NCBI RefSeq assembly: GCF_900112365.1
Contig: NZ_FOLQ01000006.1
Coordinates: 310,001 to 374,000, forward strand
Direction of reading: 5' to 3'
DNA: 64,000 nucleotides
DNA from: Spirosoma endophyticum
GTDB lineage: Bacteria > Bacteroidota > Bacteroidia > Cytophagales > Spirosomataceae
This document shows positions 1-9,109 of the stretch, piece after piece; position 1 is the stretch's first letter; each line of letters opens with the position of its first letter. The notes under the pieces are model-generated. The model was not told where the DNA came from, searched no databases, and worked only from the letters and a program-made list of their open reading frames with translations. The position numbers and the translations under genes are program-made.

Positions 1-1641
1 TACCGCGTCAACTTTGGCCCTGATTTCTCCGTGTCGAAGGCAGGTCGTTTTACTGGGTCCCAGACGAACGATCGAAAGGGGGGTGACCCAACGGCGTCTA
101 ATAACAATCAGTTTGGATTCAATTATACATTGGAAAACATCCTGACGTATAACAAGACGTTTGGTGATCATAACGTAGGAATAACGGCGTTGCAATCCAT
201 TCAACGGGATAATTTTGAATACACTAATCTTTCCGTACAAGGTGTTCCGGCCGAAACGCAGCAGTTTAATAATGTAGGCAATGCCAGTCTGGTGCTGGGC
301 GTGGGTAGCAATTTAATTCAGTGGACGCTTAACTCGTTCATGGGTCGGATCAATTATGACTACAAGGATAAATACCTGGTAACCGCTACGTTACGGCGGG
401 ATGGCTCAAGCCGTTTCGGTGAAAACACCAAATACGGTAACTTCCCCGGTATTGCTCTGGCCTGGAACATCAACAATGAGGATTTTCTAAAAGAAGTTAC
501 CTGGCTCGATCAGTTGAAATTACGGGTTAGCCGTGGTTCGGTAGGAAACCAGGGGGTGGTTCCTTATCAAACACAGGGATTGCTGAGCCGTACTGTATAT
601 GCATGGAACAATACGGCAGCTTATGGGTATCGGCCCAGTACGATTGGCAATCCTGATTTAAAATGGGAAACGTCGACCTCGTCAAATATCGGGGTGGATT
701 TTAGCCTATGGCGGGGACGGGTAGCCGGTTCGATCGAATTCTATCAGACCAACACAACCGACCTGCTACTGTCTGACCAATTGCCTCAGTCTATTGGCTT
801 TAACGCCGTTACAAAAAATGTCGGTGAAACCCGCAATCGGGGGGTCGAAATTAGTTTGTCGACGGTAAACGTTAACTCAAAAAGTGGCTTTAAGTGGACA
901 ACGGATTTCGCTTTCACCAAAAATAACGAAGCGATTGTTTCACTCTACAATGGTGCCGTAGATGACCTCGGTAACAAGTGGTTTATTGGAAAGCCGTTAA
1001 CTGCATATTATGACTATAAAAAAGCGGGCATCTGGCAGACGAGCGAAGCTGATGTAGCAAAATCATACCAAAGCGGTGTTGGGCAAATTAAAATACAGGA
1101 CACCGACAATAACGGCAAAATTACAGCCGATGACCGGGTGTTCCTGGGTTCAGATATCCCCAACTTTAGTGGTGGGATTACCAACCGCTTTAGCTACAAA
1201 GGGTTCGACCTATCCTTCTTCGTGTATGGTCGCTTCGGTCAAACAATTCTGAGCGGATTCCACCGGGATAACAACCAATTGGCAGGTCGGTACAATCAAA
1301 TTAAAGTAGATTACTGGACACCCAATAACCCGACCAATGAATTCCCACGGCCCAATCATAACCAGGAATTTCCGGTCAATAACTCAGCCTTATTTTACTT
1401 CGATGGTACATTCGTAAAAGTTCGTAACATAAATTTTGGGTATACCTTCTCGTCAAAGTTGACCCAGAAGTTGGGGATGCAATCGCTACGTGTATTTACC
1501 AGTATTCAGCAGCCGTTCATCTTCTCAACCTATCGGTCGAAGTACAACGGTGTCGATCCTGAAACAGCTGACGGCACCATCAACAACAATGTTACGCCCG
1601 CTACCCGGATAACGACCTTTGGCTTAAACGTTAAATTTTAA
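1..1641 (+). CDS. SusC/RagA-family TonB-linked outer membrane receptor, C-terminal part
   Basis: The reading frame is open from base 1, so the gene starts upstream of the window; 546 residues remain. They are rich in Asn, Tyr, Gly and alternating beta strands, as in the C-terminal half of a TonB-dependent barrel. Recognisable SusC features include a VTATLRRDGSSRFG segment (about residue 130 of the visible part), WNINNEDFL, LRVSRGSVGNQG and a closing strand ending in TTFGLNVKF with a terminal Phe. By family knowledge, SusC proteins import oligosaccharides or other large nutrients across the outer membrane together with a SusD lipoprotein, and the next gene is such a partner. Neither substrate nor plug domain can be read from the visible part. 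Confidence 0.95.
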   Translation, partial: YRVNFGPDFSVSKAGRFTGSQTNDRKGGDPTASNNNQFGFNYTLENILTYNKTFGDHNVGITALQSIQRDNFEYTNLSVQGVPAETQQFNNVGNASLVLGVGSNLIQWTLNSFMGRINYDYKDKYLVTATLRRDGSSRFGENTKYGNFPGIALAWNINNEDFLKEVTWLDQLKLRVSRGSVGNQGVVPYQTQGLLSRTVYAWNNTAAYGYRPSTIGNPDLKWETSTSSNIGVDFSLWRGRVAGSIEFYQTNTTDLLLSDQLPQSIGFNAVTKNVGETRNRGVEISLSTVNVNSKSGFKWTTDFAFTKNNEAIVSLYNGAVDDLGNKWFIGKPLTAYYDYKKAGIWQTSEADVAKSYQSGVGQIKIQDTDNNGKITADDRVFLGSDIPNFSGGITNRFSYKGFDLSFFVYGRFGQTILSGFHRDNNQLAGRYNQIKVDYWTPNNPTNEFPRPNHNQEFPVNNSALFYFDGTFVKVRNINFGYTFSSKLTQKLGMQSLRVFTSIQQPFIFSTYRSKYNGVDPETADGTINNNVTPATRITTFGLNVKF

Positions 1642-1687
1642 ACATACCGGACCGGGCTGTTTAATACAACTTTTAAATTCTGAAAAA

Positions 1688-3400
1688 ATGAACCGTATAT
1701 ATATAAAAAAATCAGTTTGCATACTTGGCACGCTGGCTTTCCTGCTGGTTGGCCAATCCTGTAAAGACGTACTGGAGGAAAAAGTAATCTCGGCGATTGG
1801 GAACGATTACATCAATACACCCAAGGGTTTTGAGGATGCGACCAGAGCCTCTTATGCGCCACTACGAAGCTTCTACGCAACGCAACAGGGCCTGACGATG
1901 ACAGAATTCGGGACGGATTTGTACGCGACCGGTTCTGACGGCAGTTACAAGGGTTTCCATTTCTACGATACCCAGCTAAATAGTTTTGTCGATATTCTAC
2001 AGGGTGTTTGGGAAGAACTTTATCGGGGTATCAACACCTGCAATGCGGTGATCGAACGTGCCCCGGCAGCAACGGGAATTAGTGACGCGCTAAAAAAACA
2101 GCGGGTTGCCGAAGTCAAGTTTCTGCGCGCGCACTATTACTTTATTCTGGTACAGCAGTGGGGTGGTGTAGATTTGCGATTGACGGAAACGCTGGGCCCT
2201 ACAAAAAAAACCAGCCGGGCAACAGAAGCCGATATTTATAAAGCTATTCTGTCTGATCTCGAATCGGCATTGCCGGATCTGGAGAACAAGGCCAGATCGT
2301 CGGACTATGGCCGGGCTACAAAAGCGGCTGCGGAACATCTTCTGGCTCGCGTATACCTGACAAAAGCAACATCATCAGCGAAAGCAGCCGACGATTACGC
2401 CAAAGCCGCTACGTATGCTCAGAATGTAATTGCCAACTATGGGTTTAAATTATTGCCCGATTTTGCAAGTGTATTTGCCCAGGGCGCAGGCGAAATTAAT
2501 GATGAAGTAGTTTTCTCAGTTCAGTATACATCTGATCCGCTGACCAATGCTGCCTCATCTCCTTTAGCCAGTTCTGGAGGGAACACCGGAGGTAACAACC
2601 TTCACCTGTTCTTCGGTATGCAGTATGATACGCAGGCCGGCATGGTTCGGGATATTTTTTATGGCCGACCGTTTCGGCGCTTACGCCCTACAACCTATGC
2701 CCTAGAAACTGTTTTCAAGGATCGCGTGAATGACTCCCGGTATAAAAAATCGTTCCGGGATACATGGTTGAGCAACAATCCAGGTACATTTAGTACGGCC
2801 TTTGATAAATCGAAGCCAACCGTTACGTTCAAAGCGGGTGACACAGCCATTTTTATTCCTGGCTACGAAATGCCACTGGCAGAACGGGCAAAAAAACCGT
2901 ACCAGGTTCTCGTGCCGAGTGCCTACAACGAAACGTTGTTCCTGCCCCTTCAAAAATTCTTCGACCCTCTCCGGCCCGACAAAACATATGAGCCCGGTAG
3001 CCGCGACTATCTGGCATTCCGCCTAGCCGAAACGTACCTGATCTTAGCCGAAGCTCAGATTAAGTTGGGGAAACCGACAGAAGCGGCTGCGGCCATCAAT
3101 GCAGTACGTCGGCGGGCGGCCTGGCCTGGTAAAGAAACAGCTATGGAAATTACGCCGGCTAGTGCCACAATGGACTTCCTGATGGAAGAGCGCGGTCGTG
3201 AACTGATGGGTGAACAGATGCGCTGGATGGATTTAAAACGCTGGGGGAATCTGGTAGAGCGGGTTAAACTATATAACCCACAGGGTGCGGCAAACGTAAA
3301 AGAGACAAATAACCTTCGCCCCATTCCACAAACGCAGATTGACCGAACGGAGAAAGCTGCTGATGGCACCTCTGGTTTTCCGCAGAATCCAGGATACTGA
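1688..3400 (+). CDS. SusD/RagB-family nutrient-binding outer membrane lipoprotein
   Basis: 570 aa. An N-terminal lipoprotein signal ends at a VGQSC lipobox with the lipidated Cys at residue 25. The rest is a typical SusD: a TPR-like helical part (LRAHYYFILVQQWGGVDL at about 140-160; a LAETYLILAEAQIKLGK helix near 445) and a C-terminal MEERGRELMGEQMRWMDLKRWG region, which is characteristic of SusD/RagB. It lies 46 bp after the SusC gene on the same strand, so the two form a pair. In this family the protein caps the SusC barrel and binds substrate at the cell surface. The linked sugar-oxidoreductase genes suggest a carbohydrate substrate, but its identity is unknown. Confidence 0.95.
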   Translation: MNRIYIKKSVCILGTLAFLLVGQSCKDVLEEKVISAIGNDYINTPKGFEDATRASYAPLRSFYATQQGLTMTEFGTDLYATGSDGSYKGFHFYDTQLNSFVDILQGVWEELYRGINTCNAVIERAPAATGISDALKKQRVAEVKFLRAHYYFILVQQWGGVDLRLTETLGPTKKTSRATEADIYKAILSDLESALPDLENKARSSDYGRATKAAAEHLLARVYLTKATSSAKAADDYAKAATYAQNVIANYGFKLLPDFASVFAQGAGEINDEVVFSVQYTSDPLTNAASSPLASSGGNTGGNNLHLFFGMQYDTQAGMVRDIFYGRPFRRLRPTTYALETVFKDRVNDSRYKKSFRDTWLSNNPGTFSTAFDKSKPTVTFKAGDTAIFIPGYEMPLAERAKKPYQVLVPSAYNETLFLPLQKFFDPLRPDKTYEPGSRDYLAFRLAETYLILAEAQIKLGKPTEAAAAINAVRRRAAWPGKETAMEITPASATMDFLMEERGRELMGEQMRWMDLKRWGNLVERVKLYNPQGAANVKETNNLRPIPQTQIDRTEKAADGTSGFPQNPGY

Positions 3401-3409
3401 GGAATAATA

Positions 3410-3500
3410 TCAAAGAGTGAATGAGTGAAAGAGCGAATGAGTGAAAATGCTAACGCATGTTTTTTTCACTCATTCGCTCTTTTACTCATTCACTCTTTGA
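3410..3500 (+). terminator. Long hairpin closing the susCD unit
   Basis: Arms at about 3410-3447 and 3461-3500 are nearly perfect inverted copies of a purine-rich sequence built from GAGTGAATGAGTGAAA units. The loop side carries a run of seven T. The position, directly after the susD stop, fits a transcription terminator or mRNA-stabilising hairpin. The arms are themselves internally repetitive (GAATGAGTGAAA occurs twice). Confidence 0.7.
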
Positions 3501-3572
3501 ACGTAGTAAGATAACCAGGTCGCTGACTTTAGATAATACAGACTATTAAACGCGTCTTTGACGCTTACGTTT

Positions 3573-4988
3573 ATGTCAATCGAAAAAAACGAACCTGTCA
3601 CTCGGAGAAAGTTTCTCGATCTGGCAGCAAAAGGTACGCTGGCATCAACTGCATTCATCAGTGGTTTCCCAACGATTTTGCCCGCTTCCGTTTTTGGTAA
3701 AAATGCGCCCAGTAACCGCATTAATATAGCGGCCATCGGCACGGGACGTATCTCTCGCGGACATGATATGCCGGGCGTTTGGCAGTACGACAACGCGCTG
3801 ATTATGGCCGTTTGCGATCTGGACACCAAACGAGCCGACGATGCGAAGAAATTAGTCAATGGCTATTACGCAAAAAAAACCGGCAAGGACTACGACGGCG
3901 TTAAAGTATATCACGACTATCGCGAGTTATTGCTCAATAAAGATATCGACGCCGTCATCGTCAGTACGCCCGATCATTGGCATGCACCCATTGTTATTGA
4001 TGCCGTCCGGGCCAAAAAGGATGTGTATATGCAGAAACCCGCTTCGCTCACCATTGCCGAAGGCCGGATGATGGCGGATGCCGTGAAGCAATCGGGCCAG
4101 ATTGTGCAGGTGGGCAGTCAGCAACGGTCGTCGGAGCAGTTTCGGTATGCGGCCGAACTGGTACGTAACGGACGTATCGGCGAATTAAAAACCGTATACG
4201 TTGGCCTGCCGGGCGATCCTTCGGGGAATGAAGAGCCGCAGATGCCGGTGCCCAAAAACCTGAATTACGATATGTGGCTGGGCACAACGCCCGAGGTTTA
4301 CTATACCGAGAAGCGCGTGCATCCCCAGGCCGATTATGACCGGCCAGGCTGGCTCCGTTGCGAGCAATTCGGTGCAGGCATGATTACGGGTTGGGGCGCC
4401 CACCATGTTGACTGCGCACACTGGGCCATGAACACCGAACATACGGGCCCGATCGAAATCTGGGGGAAAGCCGATTTCCCAAAAAGTGGTCTATGGGATG
4501 TTCACGGCATCTTCCGGACGGAAGGGTTGTATGAAAATGGCGTCCATATGGTCGTCAGCAACGAGATTCCCAACGGCATTAAGTTTGAAGGAACAAAGGG
4601 CTGGATCTTTGTCTCCCGTGGCGACGCTGCCGTAACGGCCAGTGATCCGATTGCCAAACAAAATGCAGCGAAAAAACTCGATGCCAGCGATCCAAAAATC
4701 CTTGAGTCGGTCATTGGTCCGAACGAAGTTCACCTGACAGTCAGCAAAGAGCACCACGGCAACTGGCTGGAGAGCATCGTGAGCCGGAAAGAACCTATTG
4801 CTCCCGCTGAAATAGGTCACCGCTCCTGTACAACCTGTTTGCTGCATCATGCAGCGATGAAATTGAATCGAAAACTTTACTGGGACCCAAAGAAGGAGCA
4901 GTTCAAAAACGATCCGGAAGCGAATAAACTCCTGTCACGTCCGCAACGGGCTCCGTATGCCATTAAAATGGTAGTCTCCGCTAAATGA
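3573..4988 (+). CDS. Gfo/Idh/MocA-family oxidoreductase with Tat signal
   Basis: 471 aa from the ATG at 3573; the same frame is open to a TTG at 3558 but the ATG is the more natural start. An N-terminal twin-arginine motif, TRRKFLDLAAKG (RR at residues 11-12), is followed by a hydrophobic stretch, so export by Tat is predicted. The Rossmann nucleotide-binding motif is IAAIGTGRISRG. The catalytic EKP-type motif reads MQKPASL, keeping the Lys but with Gln for Glu. A GWGAHHVDCAHWAM segment resembles the His-rich active site of secreted bacterial members. These enzymes use tightly bound NAD(P) to oxidise or rearrange sugars or inositols. The location after susCD suggests periplasmic processing of the imported sugar. 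Confidence 0.92.
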   Translation: MSIEKNEPVTRRKFLDLAAKGTLASTAFISGFPTILPASVFGKNAPSNRINIAAIGTGRISRGHDMPGVWQYDNALIMAVCDLDTKRADDAKKLVNGYYAKKTGKDYDGVKVYHDYRELLLNKDIDAVIVSTPDHWHAPIVIDAVRAKKDVYMQKPASLTIAEGRMMADAVKQSGQIVQVGSQQRSSEQFRYAAELVRNGRIGELKTVYVGLPGDPSGNEEPQMPVPKNLNYDMWLGTTPEVYYTEKRVHPQADYDRPGWLRCEQFGAGMITGWGAHHVDCAHWAMNTEHTGPIEIWGKADFPKSGLWDVHGIFRTEGLYENGVHMVVSNEIPNGIKFEGTKGWIFVSRGDAAVTASDPIAKQNAAKKLDASDPKILESVIGPNEVHLTVSKEHHGNWLESIVSRKEPIAPAEIGHRSCTTCLLHHAAMKLNRKLYWDPKKEQFKNDPEANKLLSRPQRAPYAIKMVVSAK

Positions 4989-4990
4989 TT

Positions 4991-5090
4991 AAACACGGAG
5001 GTAACGGAGGAAAACACAGAGAATACGGAGTTTTTCTATCATATTCTCACCTTGGTTATCTCCGCGTTTTTCTCTGTTACTCTGTGTTTT
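4991..5090. repeat. Imperfect inverted repeat of the AAACACRGAG family
   Basis: The left side starts AAACACGGAGGTAACGGAGG and the right side ends as an inverted near-copy (TCTGTTACTCTGTGTTTT), so the whole intergenic gap can fold into a long imperfect hairpin. A second member of the same family lies at 61155-61256. It separates two oxidoreductase genes and may act as a processing or attenuation hairpin (inference). Confidence 0.65.
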
Positions 5091-5103
5091 AAAAACCATT
5101 TCA

Positions 5104-6483
5104 ATGAAGTTATCCCCCCCCGTTGCTTGTCTCTTCATGGCTACGTTAATTACCGCCTGCCAGTCGTCGGAGAAGAGCGAAACGAGTAAAGCCGCCTTTC
5201 AACTGATTACGTTGGACCCCGGCCATTTCCATGCTGCACTGGTTCAAAAATCCATGTATGAAGGTGTCGATTCAGTCGTTCATGTCTACGCACCAGATGG
5301 CCCCGATCTACAATTGCATCTAGACAAAATTCAGGGCTACAATACCCGTCCCGACAATCCAACTCATTGGAAAGAAGAGGTGTACAAAGGGGCCGACTTT
5401 TTCGACAAGATGATTGCCGGGAAGAAGGGTAATGTAGTGGTCATGGCTGGAAATAACCGCCTAAAAACCGACTACATCCAGAAAACCGTTGACGCTGGCT
5501 TTAACGTACTGGCCGATAAGCCAATGGTTATCAATGCCTCGAACTTCGATAAGCTGAAAGAATCGTTTACAACTGCCGAAAAAAAGAACGTACTGCTCTA
5601 CGACATCATGACCGAGCGATACGAAATCTCTACAATGTTGCAACGCGCCTTTTCTCAACAACTGGATGTGTTTGGTACGCTGGAGAAGGGAACACCCGGC
5701 AATCCGGCTGTTACGAAAGAAAGCGTTCACCATTTTTACAAGAACGTATCGGGTAGCATTCTCACGCGTCCGGCCTGGTTTATGGACGTAGCACAACAGG
5801 GTGAAGGCATTGTGGACGTAACAACCCACCTGGTTGACCTAGTGCAGTGGGAGTGTTTTCCAGAACAAGCTATTGACTACCAGAAAGATATAAGCCTGAC
5901 CTCGGCCCGACGCTGGACTACGGACATGAGTTTGAGCCAATTCAAAGCGATCACCAAGCAGAACACGTTTCCGGATTACCTCAAAAAGGACGTAGTGAAA
6001 GACAGTATTCTGCGGGTGTACAGTAACGGCGAGATCAATTACCAACTGCGGGGCATTCATGCCAAAGTATCGGTTACCTGGGCTTACAAAGCACCGGAAG
6101 GCGCGGGTGATACGCACTATTCGATCATGCGCGGCACCAAAGCTAACCTGATCATCCGCCAAGGAGCAGCCCAGCAATACAAGCCGACGTTGTATATCGA
6201 ATCCGTCGCTGGAAACAAGACTCTGGAGGCTTCCCTGAAAGCTGCTTTGCCAAAAATTCAGCAGGAATTTCCGGGCGTTGATATAAAGAAAATCGCTACG
6301 GGTTGGGAGGTGGTCATTCCGGAAAAATACAAGGAAGGCCACGAAGCGCATTTTGGTCGGGTGGCGCAGAAATATTTCGACTACCTCAAAGCCGGGAAGC
6401 TACCCGCCTGGGAAGTGCCCAACATGATTGCCAAATACTATACAACAACGCAGGCACTGGAGCTGGCGAAGAAATCTAACTAA
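5104..6483 (+). CDS. Putative oxidoreductase lipoprotein, Gfo/Idh/MocA-like with Oxidoreduct_C-type C-terminus
   Basis: 459 aa. The signal peptide ends in a LITAC lipobox with Cys at residue 19, predicting a lipoprotein. The N-terminal domain (about 35-190) is Rossmann-like but starts with the unusual ITLDPGHFHAALVQ, seen in the putative oxidoreductase group, and contains an EKP-like DKPMVI motif. The C-terminal half (about 190-455) is the long domain typical of that group, with a HLVDLVQWECFP segment and a final hydrophobic helix. It lies 6 bp before the next oxidoreductase gene and is probably co-transcribed with it. The substrate is unknown; a role in oxidative sugar metabolism in the periplasm is inferred from family and neighbours. 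Confidence 0.85.
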   Translation: MKLSPPVACLFMATLITACQSSEKSETSKAAFQLITLDPGHFHAALVQKSMYEGVDSVVHVYAPDGPDLQLHLDKIQGYNTRPDNPTHWKEEVYKGADFFDKMIAGKKGNVVVMAGNNRLKTDYIQKTVDAGFNVLADKPMVINASNFDKLKESFTTAEKKNVLLYDIMTERYEISTMLQRAFSQQLDVFGTLEKGTPGNPAVTKESVHHFYKNVSGSILTRPAWFMDVAQQGEGIVDVTTHLVDLVQWECFPEQAIDYQKDISLTSARRWTTDMSLSQFKAITKQNTFPDYLKKDVVKDSILRVYSNGEINYQLRGIHAKVSVTWAYKAPEGAGDTHYSIMRGTKANLIIRQGAAQQYKPTLYIESVAGNKTLEASLKAALPKIQQEFPGVDIKKIATGWEVVIPEKYKEGHEAHFGRVAQKYFDYLKAGKLPAWEVPNMIAKYYTTTQALELAKKSN

Positions 6484-6489
6484 TCAACG

Positions 6490-7662
6490 ATGAACGCACC
6501 ACAGGCCAATCGGCGTAATTTTATAAAGGAAACCATCAGCACAGCGGCTGGTTTGGTTGTATTACCGGCTTTGCCAACTGCATTGATCGGCGCACCGGCT
6601 ATCCTACGTAGTGGATCACTCGGGAGTGATTCTACACCAGCAGGTGCCGCCCGGATTCGATTTTCCGTCATTGGGATGAATCATGGGCACATCAATAGCC
6701 AGATTGGAGCGGTTATTCGGGGCGGGGGTGAATTCGTCTCCTTTTACGCCAAAGAGCCTGATTTGATGGCTGACTTTGTGAAGCGTTATCCACAGACAAA
6801 ACAGGCAAAAAGTGAGTCAGAAATCCTGGACGACAAGACCGTTCAGCTTGTTCTCAGCGCCGGTATACCCGTCGACCGGGCTCCCCTTGGCATTCGGGTC
6901 ATGAAGGCGGGCAAGGATTATATGTCCGATAAGCCCGGTATCACGACACTCGAACAACTCGCCGACGTACGCAAGGTGCAGAAAGATACCAAGCGCATTT
7001 ACTCGATCATGTATAGCGAGCGGTTCGAAAACCGGGCTACCGTGAAAGCGGGCGAATTGGTCAAGGCAGGTGCGATCGGCAACGTTATTCAGACCATCGG
7101 CCTGGGTCCGCACCGCATGACGCCCAAATCGCGGCCCGAGTGGTTCTTCGACAAGAAAGAATTTGGGGGTATCATCTGCGACATTGGCTCGCACCAGTTC
7201 GACCAGTTTCTGTTCTTCACCGGATCTAAAAAAGCAGACGTAGTGGCTTCACAGGTAGGCAACGTTCATTTTCCGCAATATCCCAAATTCGAAGATTTCG
7301 GCGACGTCATGCTACGTGGTGATGGCGGCATGGGCTACATTCGGGTTGACTGGTTCACGCCCGATGGCCTGAAATCATGGGGTGATGGACGTCTGACCAT
7401 TCTGGGTACGGAAGGGTTCATTGAGATCCGGAAGAACATCGACCCGGCTGGACACGAAGGGGGGAACCATCTTTTTATAACAGACCAGAAAGAAACCCGC
7501 TATATCGATTGCAACAAAGAACCGTTGCCCTACGGCGAACAACTTGTCAATGACGTTCTTAACCGAACCGAAACGGCGATGACGCAGGAGCATTGCTTTC
7601 TGGCTACGGAACTGGCACTCAAAGCGCAGAAACAAGCGCAGGAGATTCACCTGAAAAAATAA
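6490..7662 (+). CDS. Gfo/Idh/MocA-family oxidoreductase with Tat-like signal
   Basis: 390 aa. The N-terminus NRRNFIKETIS has RR at residues 8-9 followed by a hydrophobic stretch (TAAGLVVLPALPTALIG), a Tat-type export signal. The nucleotide-binding fold begins at FSVIGMNHGHIN (about 57-68), and an EKP-equivalent SDKPGITT lies at about 144. A later FGGIICDIGSHQFDQFLFF segment matches the substrate-side His/Asp region of the family. It follows the previous oxidoreductase by 6 bp, so the two are almost certainly one transcription unit and may act as paired enzymes on one substrate. Which sugar is oxidised cannot be told. Confidence 0.9.
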   Translation: MNAPQANRRNFIKETISTAAGLVVLPALPTALIGAPAILRSGSLGSDSTPAGAARIRFSVIGMNHGHINSQIGAVIRGGGEFVSFYAKEPDLMADFVKRYPQTKQAKSESEILDDKTVQLVLSAGIPVDRAPLGIRVMKAGKDYMSDKPGITTLEQLADVRKVQKDTKRIYSIMYSERFENRATVKAGELVKAGAIGNVIQTIGLGPHRMTPKSRPEWFFDKKEFGGIICDIGSHQFDQFLFFTGSKKADVVASQVGNVHFPQYPKFEDFGDVMLRGDGGMGYIRVDWFTPDGLKSWGDGRLTILGTEGFIEIRKNIDPAGHEGGNHLFITDQKETRYIDCNKEPLPYGEQLVNDVLNRTETAMTQEHCFLATELALKAQKQAQEIHLKK

Positions 7663-7721
7663 GATTCTTTGGATTCTATAGTTTCTGCGGGTGCCGTGAA
7701 TCAATAGAATCCAAAGAATCT
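7662..7721 (+). terminator. 18-bp perfect hairpin after the oxidoreductase operon
   Basis: Arms 7662-7679 (AGATTCTTTGGATTCTAT) and 7704-7721 are exact inverted copies with a 24-nt loop, beginning at the last base of the stop codon. It fits an operon-ending hairpin. It directly abuts the -7 box of the next gene. Confidence 0.75.
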
Positions 7722-7728
7722 AACTTTG
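7721..7728 (+). promoter_or_regulatory. -7 promoter box TAACTTTG
   Basis: Exact match to the Bacteroidota -7 consensus TAnnTTTG, 22 bp before the TTG start of the response-regulator gene. No clear -33 TTG is seen at the usual distance. Confidence 0.4.
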
Positions 7729-7750
7729 CCAAACACTTACTTTCGACCAT

Positions 7751-9109
7751 TTGGCTGCTACTATTCTGATTATTGATGACGAGCCCCGGTTACGTCAGCT
7801 TCTGGCCCGGATTCTACAACTCGAAGGTTATACCGTCCTTGAAGCTGACACGGCACGTAGTGGACTCAAAACTCTTGAGCATGAGGAAGTTCAATTAGTG
7901 ATCAGCGATGTAAAACTGCCCGACAAGAATGGCATTGAGCTGTCGGCCCAGATAAAACAACTCTATCCGGCTACCGAAATCATTGTATTAACGGCTTATG
8001 GTACCATTTCAGATGGTGTAACCGCCATAAAAAACGGGGCGTTTGATTACATCACCAAAGGCGACGATAACGACCGGATTATTCCGCTGGTCAGTCGGGC
8101 TGTCGAGAAGGCTAATCTGCAATTCAGGATCAAACAACTTGAACAACAGGTTGGCCAGCGATACGGATTTGATAGCATTATTGGCCGATCAAAACCCATT
8201 CAACAAGCTATTGAGCTGGCTCGTAAAGTAGCCGTCACCGATACAACTGTACTGCTGACGGGCGAAACAGGCACCGGGAAAGAAGTATTTGCGCAAGCCA
8301 TTCATCAGGCCAGTTTCCGCCGAACAGGGCCATTCGTGGCAATTAACTGTGGAGCCCTGGGCAAAGACATTCTGGAAAGTGAGCTATTTGGTCACCGGAG
8401 TGGGGCCTTTACGGGAGCCAACCGCGACCAGAAAGGGCTGTTCGCTGAAGCCAACAAAGGCACTATTTTCTTAGATGAGATTGGTGAAATGCCTCTCGAC
8501 TTACAGGCCAAACTACTACGTGTGCTTGAAACGCATGAGTTCCTGCGAGTAGGCGATACCAAGCCGACAAAAACGGATGTTCGCGTGATTGCAGCCACCA
8601 ACCGGGGGTTGGAACAAGAAGCCACTGCCGGTCGGTTTCGGCTGGATTTGTATTATAGACTATCAGTATTTCAGATTGAGCTCCCACCCTTACGCGATCG
8701 ACGTACCGACATCCCTGAATTAGCTGACCAGTTTGCCCGACAAAGTGCGGCCAAGATTGGGAAGCGAATCGTGAAACTTAGTCCGACCTTTGTGCAAAAA
8801 CTACAGCAGCATGCGTGGAAGGGCAATATACGCGAGCTAAAAAATGTCATTGAGCGGGCTGTTATCCTCGCCGATACGTCTCCCGATGGCTCCATTGAGC
8901 TGACGCCTGATCTCCTCCCCTATGAGATACAGGAAAATGGACTATCAAACGACCCGACCGCACTGGATTTAGCAACTGTAGAACAGCAACACATCCGTCG
9001 GGTGCTACGTCAGACGAATGGCAACAAAACAGAAACCGCCCGACTGTTGGGCATCGGCCTGACAACACTTTACCGAAAACTTCAGGAAGCGGGCTTAAGC
9101 GACGGGTAA
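7751..9109 (+). CDS. NtrC-family sigma-54-dependent response regulator
   Basis: 452 aa, starting at TTG. The receiver domain (1-120) has the acidic pair D9-D10, phospho-acceptor D53, T81 and K103. The AAA+ domain (about 142-375) has Walker A GETGTGKE at 171-178, the sigma-54 contact loop GAFTGA at 218-223 intact, and Walker B IFLDE at 239-243. The C-terminal Fis-type helix-turn-helix is about 425-449 (TETARLLGIGLTTLYRKLQE). It should therefore activate sigma-54 promoters once phosphorylated. No kinase is adjacent. The nearest histidine kinase on this strand is at 19818, after the kdp genes, and no OmpR-type KdpE is present, so control of kdp is a reasonable hypothesis. rpoN lies at 62 kb. The 3' end overlaps the convergent decarboxylase gene by 28 bp. 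Confidence 0.95.
   Translation: MAATILIIDDEPRLRQLLARILQLEGYTVLEADTARSGLKTLEHEEVQLVISDVKLPDKNGIELSAQIKQLYPATEIIVLTAYGTISDGVTAIKNGAFDYITKGDDNDRIIPLVSRAVEKANLQFRIKQLEQQVGQRYGFDSIIGRSKPIQQAIELARKVAVTDTTVLLTGETGTGKEVFAQAIHQASFRRTGPFVAINCGALGKDILESELFGHRSGAFTGANRDQKGLFAEANKGTIFLDEIGEMPLDLQAKLLRVLETHEFLRVGDTKPTKTDVRVIAATNRGLEQEATAGRFRLDLYYRLSVFQIELPPLRDRRTDIPELADQFARQSAAKIGKRIVKLSPTFVQKLQQHAWKGNIRELKNVIERAVILADTSPDGSIELTPDLLPYEIQENGLSNDPTALDLATVEQQHIRRVLRQTNGNKTETARLLGIGLTTLYRKLQEAGLSDG

Noticed and set aside
3410..3500. A CDS or start of a gene inside the hairpin region
   Set aside because: The sequence is a purine-rich inverted repeat with stops in all frames used.
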